The notes under the pieces are model-generated. The model saw only the letters and a list, made by a program, of their open reading frames with translations. It searched no databases and was not told the DNA's origin. From Endomicrobiales bacterium (GTDB taxonomy: Bacteria > Elusimicrobiota > Endomicrobiia > Endomicrobiales > JAFGGC01): a stretch of 64,000 bases of DNA. The stretch spans positions 1-64,000 of the forward strand of contig JAFGGC010000002.1 in assembly GCA_016930715.1 (NCBI GenBank), read 5' to 3'. The position numbers and the translations under genes were made by a program. Positions 28,716 through 36,889 of the stretch are shown here, piece by piece. How positions within the stretch are numbered: the stretch's first letter is position 1; every line of letters begins with the position of its first letter.

Positions 28716-29366
28716 ATGAGCAAATACTCGGCCATAATCGCGGTGATCCTGTTCGCCGGCACGGCGTGCTGTGCCGCTGAAAAAAAGGCCGGCTCGGAAA
28801 CGCCGCAAAATCCCAAGTATAGAATCGAAAACAGCACGGCGGAGAAAAAAGCCAAGCCTGCCTCAAAAACCGTGAAGGATTCAGAAAAAACCACGATGTA
28901 CGAACCGAAGGTATACCAGCATACCTACGGGACGGACGGCAGCGAGGTCACTGTCAGGTTCACTGACCCCAAGGGGGTTGTGTCGGAAAAGGATCTTGCC
29001 CCGGAAAAAACCGAACCTTCTCCGGAATCGCTTCTGCGCAGGAGGCCTTTTGCAAAAGGGAAGGCGGCGGTGTCGCCCGAAGTCGCCATACAGCGCTCGA
29101 CCAACGCGGACGGGGAAATACTCTACGGCGACCTCGAGTGGATGATGATACATTACGGGGACGTCGAGTTCGGATACAGGATTATCGAGCTATTGACAGA
29201 AAGAGGCGCCGACACCAAGAAGTTCCTGTCGACCAGGATAAGCTACGATTTCATCAAGGCGATGGGGGAATACGGCAGGCAAAACGGCAATACCAAGAAA
29301 AAAGAGTACAAGCTTATAAAGAATGAGTATAAAAGACGGAACGGTCTAATGAAGAAAATGAAATGA
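28716..29366 (+). CDS. Small secreted protein with one giant-protein-like cap module
   Basis: Unrecognised protein of 216 residues. The ATG at 28716 is chosen over 28623 (inside the terminator) and 28686 (inside the promoter); it has AGGCAGGA just upstream. A signal peptide (MSKYSAIIAVILFAGTA) ends near CCAAEKK. Signal peptidase I cleavage looks likelier than a lipobox. A Lys/Pro/Thr-rich stretch follows to about residue 130. The last 80 residues (GDLEWMMIHYGDVEFGYRI onward, then a FLSTRISYDFIKAMGE stretch and a basic end) share the spacing and hydrophobic pattern of the cap modules of the four giants (a G-D-hydrophobic-F/Y start, a V-L/I-E-L helix, then an F-L/F-I helix). It may be an accessory or competitor subunit of the giants; that is inference. 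Confidence 0.7.
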   Translation: MSKYSAIIAVILFAGTACCAAEKKAGSETPQNPKYRIENSTAEKKAKPASKTVKDSEKTTMYEPKVYQHTYGTDGSEVTVRFTDPKGVVSEKDLAPEKTEPSPESLLRRRPFAKGKAAVSPEVAIQRSTNADGEILYGDLEWMMIHYGDVEFGYRIIELLTERGADTKKFLSTRISYDFIKAMGEYGRQNGNTKKKEYKLIKNEYKRRNGLMKKMK

Positions 29367-29457
29367 CCTGTATGCCGGTTTTGCGGCGCAAAAGGCATTC
29401 CCGTTAAAGGCCAATCTTACCTCACTGTTCAGCGGCCAATTCCCGCGTATCCCTTTC

Positions 29458-29486
29458 TTGATTTAAATCAACGAAATTGTTAGAAT
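29458..29486 (+). promoter_or_regulatory. Promoter of (Re)-citrate synthase-like gene
   Basis: TTGATT (29458-29463), a 17-base spacer, and TAGAAT (29481-29486). The leader is about 30 bases and carries the ribosome binding site GGAGG at 29511-29515. Confidence 0.65.
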
Positions 29487-29520
29487 AATTGAGCGATTTA
29501 ACGATAGTTCGGAGGACCAA

Positions 29521-30906
29521 ATGCTGAAATTCAACAAGAAAAGAGGTATGTTGGAGCCTGAGGAGTACTCATATGAGCTTCAGGACGTTGCCAAGCCCAA
29601 TCTTTTCAGGGACACTTTCCCTTATACAGACATACCAAAAATACCGTTCAATAACCGCATCGTGCCCATGAACCCCCCCGAGGAAATATGGATAACCGAT
29701 ACTACCTTCAGGGACGGGCAACAGGCGCTCGCGCCTTTCACTGTCGAACAGATAATCGATTTGTACGAGCTCATGCACAAGCTGGGCGGCCCGAACGGCG
29801 TCATAAAACAAACCGAGTTCTTTCTATATTCCGACAAGGACAGGGAAGCCCTGAAGAAATGCCAGGAAAAAGGGCATAGATACCCGGAAATAACGTCCTG
29901 GATAAGGGCCACGAAGAGCGACTTCAAGCTTGTCAAGGAGATGGGCCTGAAAGAGACGGGGATATTGACCTCCTGCTCGGATTATCACATATTTTTAAAG
30001 CTCAAGAAAACAAGAAGAGAAGCTCTCGGCATGTACCTTGACGTCGTAAAAGCCGCTCTTGACGAGGGCATCATTCCAAGGTGCCACTTCGAAGACATAA
30101 CAAGGGCTGATTTCTACGGTTTTGTCATACCCTTCGCGAGGGCGCTGATGAAACTGGCGCGTGAGGCTAAAATCCCCATTAAAATCAGGGCCTGCGACAC
30201 CCTCGGTTTCGGGGTTGCCTATCCAGGCGCGGCCCTTCCAAGAAACGTCAACGGCATAATGTACGGCCTGACGACCCTTGCGGACGTCCCGTCGGAATGG
30301 CTTGAGTGGCACGGCCACAACGACTTTTACAGGGGCCTTACCAACGCAACTTTCGCTTGGCTGTACGGCTGTTCCGGCATAAACGGGACGCTCCTGGGCA
30401 TAGGCGAGAGGACCGGCAACACGCCGCTTGAAGCGCTCTGCATCGAATACATCGCTTTAAGAGGCGACACTAACGGCCTTGATTTGTCGGTCATAACCGA
30501 GATCGCGCGCTATATAGAGGACAATCTGGGGTATCAAATCCCGCCGATGCAGCCCTTCGTCGGAGCTCATTTCAACGTGACAAGGGCCGGGATACACGCG
30601 GACGGTCTCCTGAAGGATGAGGAGATCTATAACGTTTTTGACACCCAGAAGATACTCAACAGGCCGCCGGACGTCGCGATAACGGACAGGTCCGGCCTTG
30701 CCGGCATCGCTTTCTGGATAAACAGCCAGCTGAACGTGCCCGAGGACAAGAAGGTGGATAAATCCCATCCGGGCATAGCCAAAATAAAGGACTGGATAGA
30801 CGAACAGTTCTCGAAGGGCAGGGTCAACGTCGTTTCGGACGACGAGATGCTCGCCCAGATAAAAAAGCATATTCCCGAGTATTCCAAGTATAAAGTGAAG
30901 TTTTAA
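29521..30906 (+). CDS. HMGL-like carboxyltransferase, probable (Re)-citrate synthase
   Basis: 461-residue enzyme of the isopropylmalate/homocitrate synthase superfamily (TIM-barrel, divalent metal), which condenses acetyl-CoA with a 2-oxo acid. The catalytic segment DTTFRDGQ (residues 60-67) and the metal-binding HGHND (264-268) are present. The extended N-terminus with the phrases ELQDVAKPNLFRDTFPY and FFLYSDKD matches, from memory, the subgroup that includes (Re)-citrate synthases of anaerobes. A LeuA-type allosteric C-terminal domain is absent. It would make citrate from oxaloacetate and acetyl-CoA, complementing the malic enzyme and fumarase at 54-57 kb. Isopropylmalate or homocitrate synthase activity cannot be excluded. 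It is monocistronic, between its own promoter and terminator. Confidence 0.7.
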   Translation: MLKFNKKRGMLEPEEYSYELQDVAKPNLFRDTFPYTDIPKIPFNNRIVPMNPPEEIWITDTTFRDGQQALAPFTVEQIIDLYELMHKLGGPNGVIKQTEFFLYSDKDREALKKCQEKGHRYPEITSWIRATKSDFKLVKEMGLKETGILTSCSDYHIFLKLKKTRREALGMYLDVVKAALDEGIIPRCHFEDITRADFYGFVIPFARALMKLAREAKIPIKIRACDTLGFGVAYPGAALPRNVNGIMYGLTTLADVPSEWLEWHGHNDFYRGLTNATFAWLYGCSGINGTLLGIGERTGNTPLEALCIEYIALRGDTNGLDLSVITEIARYIEDNLGYQIPPMQPFVGAHFNVTRAGIHADGLLKDEEIYNVFDTQKILNRPPDVAITDRSGLAGIAFWINSQLNVPEDKKVDKSHPGIAKIKDWIDEQFSKGRVNVVSDDEMLAQIKKHIPEYSKYKVKF

Positions 30907-30932
30907 AATGCTTACTGCACAGAGTTAACGCG

Positions 30933-30969
30933 AAAAAAGGTGTTCCCGGAAACGGGAACGCCTTTTTTT
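30933..30969 (+). terminator. Strong rho-independent terminator
   Basis: AAAAAAGGTGTTCCCG (30933-30948) pairs with CGGGAACGCC plus T's (30953 onward) around a GAAA tetraloop, with one T-G wobble, and ends in seven T's (30963-30969). It closes the citrate synthase-like gene. Confidence 0.9.
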
Positions 30970-30977
30970 ATAGGGCT

Positions 30978-31065
30978 GATTACACGGATTTTACAGCCGA
31001 TTACACAGACACACCGTGTCTATAGTTCCTAATCTGCGTAATCTCCGCGGCGAATCCGTGTAATC
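30978..31065. repeat. Dispersed GATTACAC palindromic element, copy 1
   Basis: The outer arms GATTACACGGATT (30978-30990) and AATCCGTGTAATC (31053-31065) are a perfect 13-base inverted repeat. Inner arms GATTACACAGA (30999-31009) and AATCTGCGTAATC (31031-31043) are nested within them. It lies between a terminator and the histidine kinase ATG at 31075, so it occupies that gene's leader or promoter area. Confidence 0.85.
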
Positions 31066-31074
31066 ATTTTTATT

Positions 31075-32811
31075 ATGTTATTCAAATTCTATAAAGTGTC
31101 CCTCCGCTATAAGGTTATTTCGATTTTCGTGCTCGCGGTCGTTCTGCCCGCTTTTCTCTTCGGGATCGTTCTGACGTCCATAAGCCGCAAGACCATCAAG
31201 AACTCCATTTTTTACAGGCAGCAGGAAACCGTCAGGAGGATAGCCGACAGGATAGACTCGCAGATAGAGCAGTACCAGAAGCTCCTTGTTGTCAGCGAGC
31301 CGGTCATTGAGCTTCCCAGGCAGGATCAGATCAAGGCCCTTAAAGGCATACTTGACGCCGGACCGGCCTTTTCTGAAATAACGCTGTTGAATTCTTCCGC
31401 GTATGAGCAGCTGAAGTACCTGAGGCCCGGTTCTGTCGGCCGGCTTTCCGGGCGGCCGCGCAGGGAGTTCCTGAAAGTGGACCCAAGGAACCCGCTTATC
31501 AGCCAGGTCTACTTCACGGGCGACCGTCAGCCTTTCATAATGATAGTGGTGGCGTTCCGCTCACGGAAAGGATTTCTGTTCGCCAAACTTGATTTCAATC
31601 AGGTCTGGAAGTGGATAGGCGAGGTGAAAATAGGCGAAACCGGGCACGCCTTTCTCGTGGACAGGAAAGGCAACCTCATAGCCCACAAGGAAGTGGAACG
31701 CGTCCTTGCCCACAGCAATTTCTCAAGCCTTCCCGTCGTGAGCGATTTTATGAACGATATCGAGCCTTCGCCCGAAAGATGGAGAGAATACTCCGACGAG
31801 AGGGGAGAGCAGGTAGTCGCCATGTACCAGAGCCTGCCGAAGCTCGGATGGGCAGTCGTCACGCAGGTGCCCGAGAAGGAAGTATACGCGCCGATAAAAA
31901 AGATGTACAAAAGCATTTTTTTCTGGACGGTGTTCTGGACGGCCATTTTCCTGGTCGTGGGCTTCATGCTGGTCAACCAAATTATCGGGCCCATATTGAC
32001 GCTCGAGGAGGGCGCGAAGAAAATAGGCACCGGCAAGCTTGACATAAAACTGGACGTCAGGACCGGAGACGAGCTCGAAGTGCTCGCCGCCAATTTCGAG
32101 AAGATGGCGGTTTCGCTGAAACAGCTTGAGGAGCTCAAGCAGGACCTTACCCGCATGATAATTCACGACCTCAAGAGCCCACTGTCCGGCATCATGGGGA
32201 GCCTGGATTACCTGGAGTCGGGCCTTCTGGGCGAGCTCCCGCAGGACCAGAAGAGGATAATCACGCTGGCAAAGCAGTCCAGCGAAAAGATGCTTGCAAT
32301 GATACAGAATCTCCTCGACGTGGCGAAGATGGAGGAGGGCAAGCTGGACCTCAAGAAAGAGAAGTTCGACCTGGCCAGGCTGATAGAAGAGCGGATCCAG
32401 CAGTACGGCCCGCTCGCGGCCAAGGAGAACAAGCAACTTTCGGCCGACGTCGAAAGCGGCCTGCCGAAGATAGAGGCGGAAAGGCACCTGATAGAAAGGG
32501 TGCTGAACAATCTTGTCTCTAACGCCCTGAACCACACGGCGTCCGATGGAAAGATAGAGGTGGGCGCGCGCGCGCTGGAGGGTTTTGTCGAGGTCCGAGT
32601 TTCGGACAACGGCGCCGGCATACCTCCGGAGTACATAGACAAGATATTCGAGAAGTTCGTTCAGGTTAGGAGGAGGGAAGCGTCATTGAGGACCGGCGCG
32701 GGGCTGGGCCTGACGTTCTGCAGGATGGTAGTTGAAACGCACGGCGGAAAAATAAGAGTCGAGAGCAAGTTGAACAGGGGAAGTTCATTCATATTCACCC
32801 TTCCCGTTTGA
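31075..32811 (+). CDS. Membrane sensor histidine kinase with extracytoplasmic Cache-like domain
   Basis: 578-residue sensor kinase. One transmembrane helix lies near residues 18-40. An extracytoplasmic Cache-like ligand domain follows at about 45-280 (segments such as ETGHAFLVDRKGNLIAHKE are typical), then a second helix at about 285-307, HAMP (about 308-360), HisKA with phospho-acceptor His364 in MIIHDLKSP, and an HATPase domain ending in GAGLGLTFCRMVVETHGG. No response regulator follows directly; two receiver proteins lie 3-5 kb downstream. No clear ribosome binding site or promoter is visible. A repeat element fills the upstream gap, so regulation is unclear. Confidence 0.9.
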   Translation: MLFKFYKVSLRYKVISIFVLAVVLPAFLFGIVLTSISRKTIKNSIFYRQQETVRRIADRIDSQIEQYQKLLVVSEPVIELPRQDQIKALKGILDAGPAFSEITLLNSSAYEQLKYLRPGSVGRLSGRPRREFLKVDPRNPLISQVYFTGDRQPFIMIVVAFRSRKGFLFAKLDFNQVWKWIGEVKIGETGHAFLVDRKGNLIAHKEVERVLAHSNFSSLPVVSDFMNDIEPSPERWREYSDERGEQVVAMYQSLPKLGWAVVTQVPEKEVYAPIKKMYKSIFFWTVFWTAIFLVVGFMLVNQIIGPILTLEEGAKKIGTGKLDIKLDVRTGDELEVLAANFEKMAVSLKQLEELKQDLTRMIIHDLKSPLSGIMGSLDYLESGLLGELPQDQKRIITLAKQSSEKMLAMIQNLLDVAKMEEGKLDLKKEKFDLARLIEERIQQYGPLAAKENKQLSADVESGLPKIEAERHLIERVLNNLVSNALNHTASDGKIEVGARALEGFVEVRVSDNGAGIPPEYIDKIFEKFVQVRRREASLRTGAGLGLTFCRMVVETHGGKIRVESKLNRGSSFIFTLPV

Positions 32812-32944
32812 GATTGTTGAAAAACCTCAACAATCTTGATTGCAACGATTTAAAACAGATTACACAGATTAGGTCTAATCGGTTTTATCGATTAATCCTC
32901 TTTGTAATCTGTGTAATCAAGGCTGTTGAAGGTTTTTTCAACAG
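32812..32944. repeat. GATTACAC palindromic element (copy 2) flanked by two GTTGAA hairpins
   Basis: The core arms are GATTACACAGATT (32858-32870) and AATCTGTGTAATC (32906-32918). On the left is a perfect 9-base-pair hairpin, GATTGTTGA/TCAACAATC (32812-32835, loop AAAACC), which begins at the histidine kinase stop. On the right is an 8-base-pair hairpin, CTGTTGAA/TTCAACAG (32923-32944). The two flanking hairpins are roughly inverted copies of each other, so the whole is a nested palindrome. The left hairpin may also act as a weak terminator. Confidence 0.8.
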
Positions 32945-32950
32945 CATAGT

Positions 32951-32979
32951 TTGAGAATTTTATTGATTTTATGTATAAT
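32951..32979 (+). promoter_or_regulatory. Promoter of secreted protein/HtrA operon
   Basis: TTGAGA (32951-32956), a 17-base spacer, and an exact TATAAT (32974-32979). Both boxes are near consensus. The leader is about 45 bases and contains GAGGAAAAAG before the ATG at 33030. Confidence 0.75.
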
Positions 32980-33029
32980 TTTTCAGTCTCTTCAAAAAAA
33001 TCGCAGAACGGATTCTGAGGAAAAAGTTC

Positions 33030-34649
33030 ATGGTAAAAAGAATTCTATTCAGTTTAGTCCTTTTCATTACCGTGATGAGCGCTGTTTCCCGCGCCGAAGA
33101 CATCGAGGACTTGAAATGCAAGTACGTGATACTCATAGCCGATTATTCCTCCGCCAGGTACTTCAGCAAGCTGCAGAACATCGTGGCCAAGTACAAGGAT
33201 TTCGAAATGGTGACGGCAGTCCCTCCCGGATCCAAGATAACGGAAGAATTCAGGGAACTGATCGCTCAGAGAAAGGTCGAGGTCCCGGTCACGCTGGTGA
33301 ACGAGCCGCTCCTTCCTCTCATTTTCGGGGCCAGGATCGAATCCGAAGTTCCTTTCGTGTATTCATGGCCGCGCGACGTGTGGGACATAATACTCAAGAA
33401 CAGGGAGATAATAAAACGGGAGATCGGTTCCGCTCCCGCGGGTATTCACCTGCGTTCAGGCGTGATATCGGACAAGATAATACCAGGCTTGTCGAAAGTG
33501 GGTATGAGGTGGATAAGCTACAGGAGAACCGACAGCTCCGACTGCGGGGCGTATTTCAGGGAAGGGATACTTCTTGTCTGCGTCAAAGAGGAGGTCTTTA
33601 CCGACAAAGGCGAATTTTTCAAGTGGGTAAAGCATCAGGATTCGAACATCGTGGCCCTGGAAGCCAACGAAAGGAACGGACTCACGCCCGATCTAGTCAA
33701 ATCCATCGCGGCGGAAGCCAGAAAAAGGGACGACGTGAGGTTCATAACGCCGGAGCAGGTCTATTACAGGATGAAACACGTCGTGCCGGTAACAGACACC
33801 GCTCTCGAGCCTGCGCTTGGAGAATGGGTCAAAAGCCCGGGCTATTGGCTCAAGCTTTACACGGTGCGCAAATATATCGAGGAATACGTGAATTCCGGGG
33901 AAGCGGACGTTGAAACCCTCGAAAAGCTGAAAGGCGAGTTTTACAGGCTTTATGATTACAGGCTCATGCACAAGGTAATGTTCGAGAACGTGCCCGAAAG
34001 CGTCGCTCTTTTCGACGAGATAGTGTCCGGCATATGCGGCTCTTTGGGTAAGGATCCAAACGATGTTTCTCAGGTTTCGATCGTGCCAGAGGAAAGGCCT
34101 CTTGTCGTTGAATCAGGATCGAACGGCCTCAAGATCCTGAATTCCTCAACAGTGCGCATCGCGAAAAACATAGAAACGGTGTCCATCTCTGTCAACCCTT
34201 CGACCATAGAATTCTACGTTGCCTTGTCCACTCACCTTCCGCAAGCCCCTTCCATAGTGGACATATACATGGACCTTAACGGACAGAACGGGGTGGGCAT
34301 GCCGAAGCTCCTGCCGGGGCTTGACTCCTCGTTCATGGAACCGGAAGCCGCCTGGGAGTACGCGATAAGGCTCGAAGGAAGGGACGTCACGCTGTACAGG
34401 ACTGGCAGGTTCGAGCCGATCGTCGTGGGAAAATACAGGGCCCAGTCTCCGAGCCATTTTTACATAATGAGAAACGTGCTGAGAGGGAACCCGTTGAGGT
34501 GGGGTTACCAGGTGGTGACTGCCGACAAGGACGAACAAACCGTGTCCTACGTCATTAACGATTTCCTTGCCAAGGACGACAAATCAAGACAAGACATACT
34601 CGCGAAGCATCCGATACAGCTTCCAGCCGTGAGGGTTTCTGGTAATTAA
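33030..34649 (+). CDS. Secreted protein of unknown function, possibly GH57-like barrel
   Basis: 539 residues with a signal peptide (MVKRILFSLVLFITVMSAVSRA). Residues 25-330 alternate strands and helices. The region EVPFVYSWPRDVWDIILK, then REIGSAPAGI and GLSKVGMRWISY, resembles the glycoside hydrolase 57/polysaccharide deacetylase barrel pattern, but the usual catalytic Glu motif after the 'G-x-W-x-x-E' position is not seen (it reads GIHLRSGV). The C-terminal part (about 350-530) looks like a beta-sandwich of the glucodextranase-C/DOMON type (VDIYMDLNGQNGVG). A carbohydrate-binding or inactive hydrolase role is possible but unproven. It has its own strong promoter, and the HtrA gene follows after 18 bases, so the two are probably co-transcribed. 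Confidence 0.5.
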   Translation: MVKRILFSLVLFITVMSAVSRAEDIEDLKCKYVILIADYSSARYFSKLQNIVAKYKDFEMVTAVPPGSKITEEFRELIAQRKVEVPVTLVNEPLLPLIFGARIESEVPFVYSWPRDVWDIILKNREIIKREIGSAPAGIHLRSGVISDKIIPGLSKVGMRWISYRRTDSSDCGAYFREGILLVCVKEEVFTDKGEFFKWVKHQDSNIVALEANERNGLTPDLVKSIAAEARKRDDVRFITPEQVYYRMKHVVPVTDTALEPALGEWVKSPGYWLKLYTVRKYIEEYVNSGEADVETLEKLKGEFYRLYDYRLMHKVMFENVPESVALFDEIVSGICGSLGKDPNDVSQVSIVPEERPLVVESGSNGLKILNSSTVRIAKNIETVSISVNPSTIEFYVALSTHLPQAPSIVDIYMDLNGQNGVGMPKLLPGLDSSFMEPEAAWEYAIRLEGRDVTLYRTGRFEPIVVGKYRAQSPSHFYIMRNVLRGNPLRWGYQVVTADKDEQTVSYVINDFLAKDDKSRQDILAKHPIQLPAVRVSGN

Positions 34650-34667
34650 GAGGAGAGCCTGCAAGTT

Positions 34668-36143
34668 ATGAAGACGGTATTAAAGAGGTGTTTAATCGCG
34701 GCGGCCGCGGCATTTTTTATGGGTACATCGGCCGCTGGTCCGGGTTTCTGTGAAAGTGACTTGTCCGGGCTTCAGGAAGCCTTCGTCAGGATATCCGGCG
34801 ACATAAAGCCTTCCGTGGTCAACATCCTGGCCGTTTTTGAGGAGACATACGCCGTTCCGCAGCAGGAGTTCTTCTTCGGTTCGCCTTTCGAGGATTTTTT
34901 TGAGGACTTTTTTTCCGGACCTTCGGTCCCGCGAAGGAGGCAGAAGGCGGTCCCGCGGAGTTTCAGGTACGAAGGCATGGGTTCCGGCGTCATAATAGAC
35001 CCGAAAGGTTACGTCCTTACTAACGAACACGTGGTAAGGGGAGCAAAAGAAATAATCATCAAGACCCATCTTGACAAGGAATACAAGGGAAAGGTGATAG
35101 GAAGGGACGCTCGGACCGATCTCGCCGTGGTCAAGGTTAAAACCAGCGACGAACTGCCTTTCGCTCGGCTCGGCGATTCGGACAGGATTCGCGTGGGTGA
35201 ATGGGCGATCGCCATCGGTTCCCCTTTCGGCCTGCAGGAGACCGTTACGGTCGGTGTAATCTCGGCGTTGAGGCAGTCGCTTTCGATAGAGGGAAGGGAG
35301 TATCGGGACCTGATCCAGACAGATGCCGCCATAAACCGCGGAAATTCCGGCGGGCCGTTGTGCAACATAAAAGGGGAGGTGGTAGGCATCAACACCGCGA
35401 TATACGCTCCCACGGGTGTTTTTTCGGGCGTCGGTTTCGCGATACCCATAAACAGCGCCAAAGAGATTCTGGACGATCTGATCCACAAGGGGAGGGTTGT
35501 CAGGGGATGGCTCGGAGTGGAGATCCGCCCGCTTGATGAAACGATCGCAAGGCAATTCGGATTGAAGGACACAAGCGGCGTGCTCGTGAACAACGTGTTC
35601 AAGGATTCTCCGGCGGACAAGGCCGGTCTCATAAGCGGTGACATCATAGTCGGGTTTGCCCGGAAGCAAACCGGAAGCGTTCGCGACCTGCAGGACGCGG
35701 TTTCCCAGACGAAACCTAAGAGCAAGGTAAACATAAAAATAATGCGTGACGGAAAAGAGAAGACTTTAAGCATCGTAACAGGAGAAATGCCGCAGGACGA
35801 ACTTGAAGATTTCGAAGACATATCCGAGGATAAGCCCGAGAAGGATACGGTCCCGGGTTCTCATGAGTGGTTAGGGATGGAGGTTGCCGTTGAGGATGAT
35901 CAGGTCTTAGGAGACGGCGGCAGGAAGGGATGCACCGTCGTTTCGGTCCGGAGGGGCAGTATTGCCGAGGCTATGGGGATACTGAAAGAAGACAAGATTC
36001 TTGAGATCAACAGGCAGAAGACCACGGGCCCCGACGAATTTACAAAAGCCGCGAAAAAAGCTAAACTATCCGAAGGTGTGGTGCTTATGATCGAGAGACA
36101 AAACAGGACCCTTTACCTTTCATACGTGGGAGAAGATGAGTGA
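34668..36143 (+). CDS. HtrA/DegP-type periplasmic serine protease with two PDZ domains
   Basis: 491-residue envelope protease/chaperone for misfolded proteins. It has a signal peptide (about residues 1-28) and a trypsin-like domain with the full catalytic triad: His121 (TNEHVV), Asp151 (RTDLAVV) and Ser227 (GNSGGPL). PDZ1 spans about 280-375 and PDZ2 about 400-485. GAGGAGA lies about 14 bases before the ATG. It follows the secreted protein at 33030 by 18 bases, so they probably share a promoter. Quality control of the many large exported proteins encoded here is a reasonable guess. The family is certain; whether it acts as DegP, DegQ or DegS is not. Confidence 0.95.
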   Translation: MKTVLKRCLIAAAAAFFMGTSAAGPGFCESDLSGLQEAFVRISGDIKPSVVNILAVFEETYAVPQQEFFFGSPFEDFFEDFFSGPSVPRRRQKAVPRSFRYEGMGSGVIIDPKGYVLTNEHVVRGAKEIIIKTHLDKEYKGKVIGRDARTDLAVVKVKTSDELPFARLGDSDRIRVGEWAIAIGSPFGLQETVTVGVISALRQSLSIEGREYRDLIQTDAAINRGNSGGPLCNIKGEVVGINTAIYAPTGVFSGVGFAIPINSAKEILDDLIHKGRVVRGWLGVEIRPLDETIARQFGLKDTSGVLVNNVFKDSPADKAGLISGDIIVGFARKQTGSVRDLQDAVSQTKPKSKVNIKIMRDGKEKTLSIVTGEMPQDELEDFEDISEDKPEKDTVPGSHEWLGMEVAVEDDQVLGDGGRKGCTVVSVRRGSIAEAMGILKEDKILEINRQKTTGPDEFTKAAKKAKLSEGVVLMIERQNRTLYLSYVGEDE

Positions 36144-36194
36144 GTGTTTTTAAAACTGGCGGGCAAAATATCGCCGGATTGGCGGGGATAGATC

Positions 36195-36872
36195 ATGAAT
36201 GAAAAAAAAATACTGTTTGTCAGTGACAATTCGCGTTCTATTTCCGACTGGAGAGCGGTTTTTTCCGGGTCGGGCATTGTTTTCGACGTTGCCTTGAGCG
36301 GGAAAGAGGCCGTTGAAAGAGCGGAATCCGGAAGGCCGGGGCTCATAGTTTTTGACAAAATAGAGACTTCTTCCGAGTTGTTCGTGGGCCAGCTGAAACA
36401 GAATCCTAAAACATCTTCACTGCGCGTGCTGGTGCTCAATCAAGGTGAGGCCAAGGAGCCCGCGAAGATAAAAGAAAGAATACTCCTGATGATGGTTTCA
36501 AAAAAAGTTCTGATTGCGGAAGACGACAGGCAGATGGCCGGGGTCCTCGAGTCGCTTCTTATGTCCAGCGGTTATGAGGTCAAGGCGACGTATGACGGCG
36601 TCGAAACGCTTAAAGTAATAAAGTCCTGGCAGCCGCACCTCCTCGTGCTCGACATAATGCTTCCGATAATTGACGGGTTTCACGTTTGCCAGACGATGAA
36701 CGAAGACCCGAGTTTTGAGGTAAAGCCGAGAGTGCTGATAATATCCGGCAGGGGGAGCGACTGGGACCAGAATCTGGGAGCCGCCTGCGGAGCGGAGCAC
36801 TACATTGTCAAGCCGTTCAATAATGAGTTTTTTCTTAAAAAGGTTCAAGAGATAATCGCTTTCGTGCAATAA
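36195..36872 (+). CDS. Two-receiver response regulator without output domain
   Basis: 225 residues. Residues 1-95 are a shortened receiver-like domain with D54 (IVFDK) but missing the usual C-terminal helix and Lys motif. Residues 103-225 are a complete CheY-type receiver with acidic pair E109/D110, phospho-acceptor D153 (LVLDIMLP) and the Lys in IVKPF. There is no DNA-binding or enzymatic domain, so it probably acts by protein contact or in a phosphorelay. The next gene starts 17 bases downstream, and the two probably form an operon. A nearby orphan histidine kinase at 31075 or 39365 is the likely partner (inference). Confidence 0.85.
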   Translation: MNEKKILFVSDNSRSISDWRAVFSGSGIVFDVALSGKEAVERAESGRPGLIVFDKIETSSELFVGQLKQNPKTSSLRVLVLNQGEAKEPAKIKERILLMMVSKKVLIAEDDRQMAGVLESLLMSSGYEVKATYDGVETLKVIKSWQPHLLVLDIMLPIIDGFHVCQTMNEDPSFEVKPRVLIISGRGSDWDQNLGAACGAEHYIVKPFNNEFFLKKVQEIIAFVQ

Positions 36873-36889
36873 CCGGAGAGGCCTGATAT

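Noticed and set aside
28716-28800. Lipoprotein reading of the solo cap-module protein
   Set aside because: The cysteines after AGTA lack a proper lipobox (no Leu/Val at -3), so ordinary signal peptidase cleavage is preferred.
32951-33913. 320-codon plus-strand frame
   Set aside because: It overlaps the secreted protein at 33030 in another frame and starts on the -35 box of its promoter. The product is basic and low in hydrophobic residues, as expected for an off-frame read.
35009-35821. 270-codon minus-strand frame across HtrA
   Set aside because: It is antisense to a gene with an intact catalytic triad and PDZ domains; no independent support.
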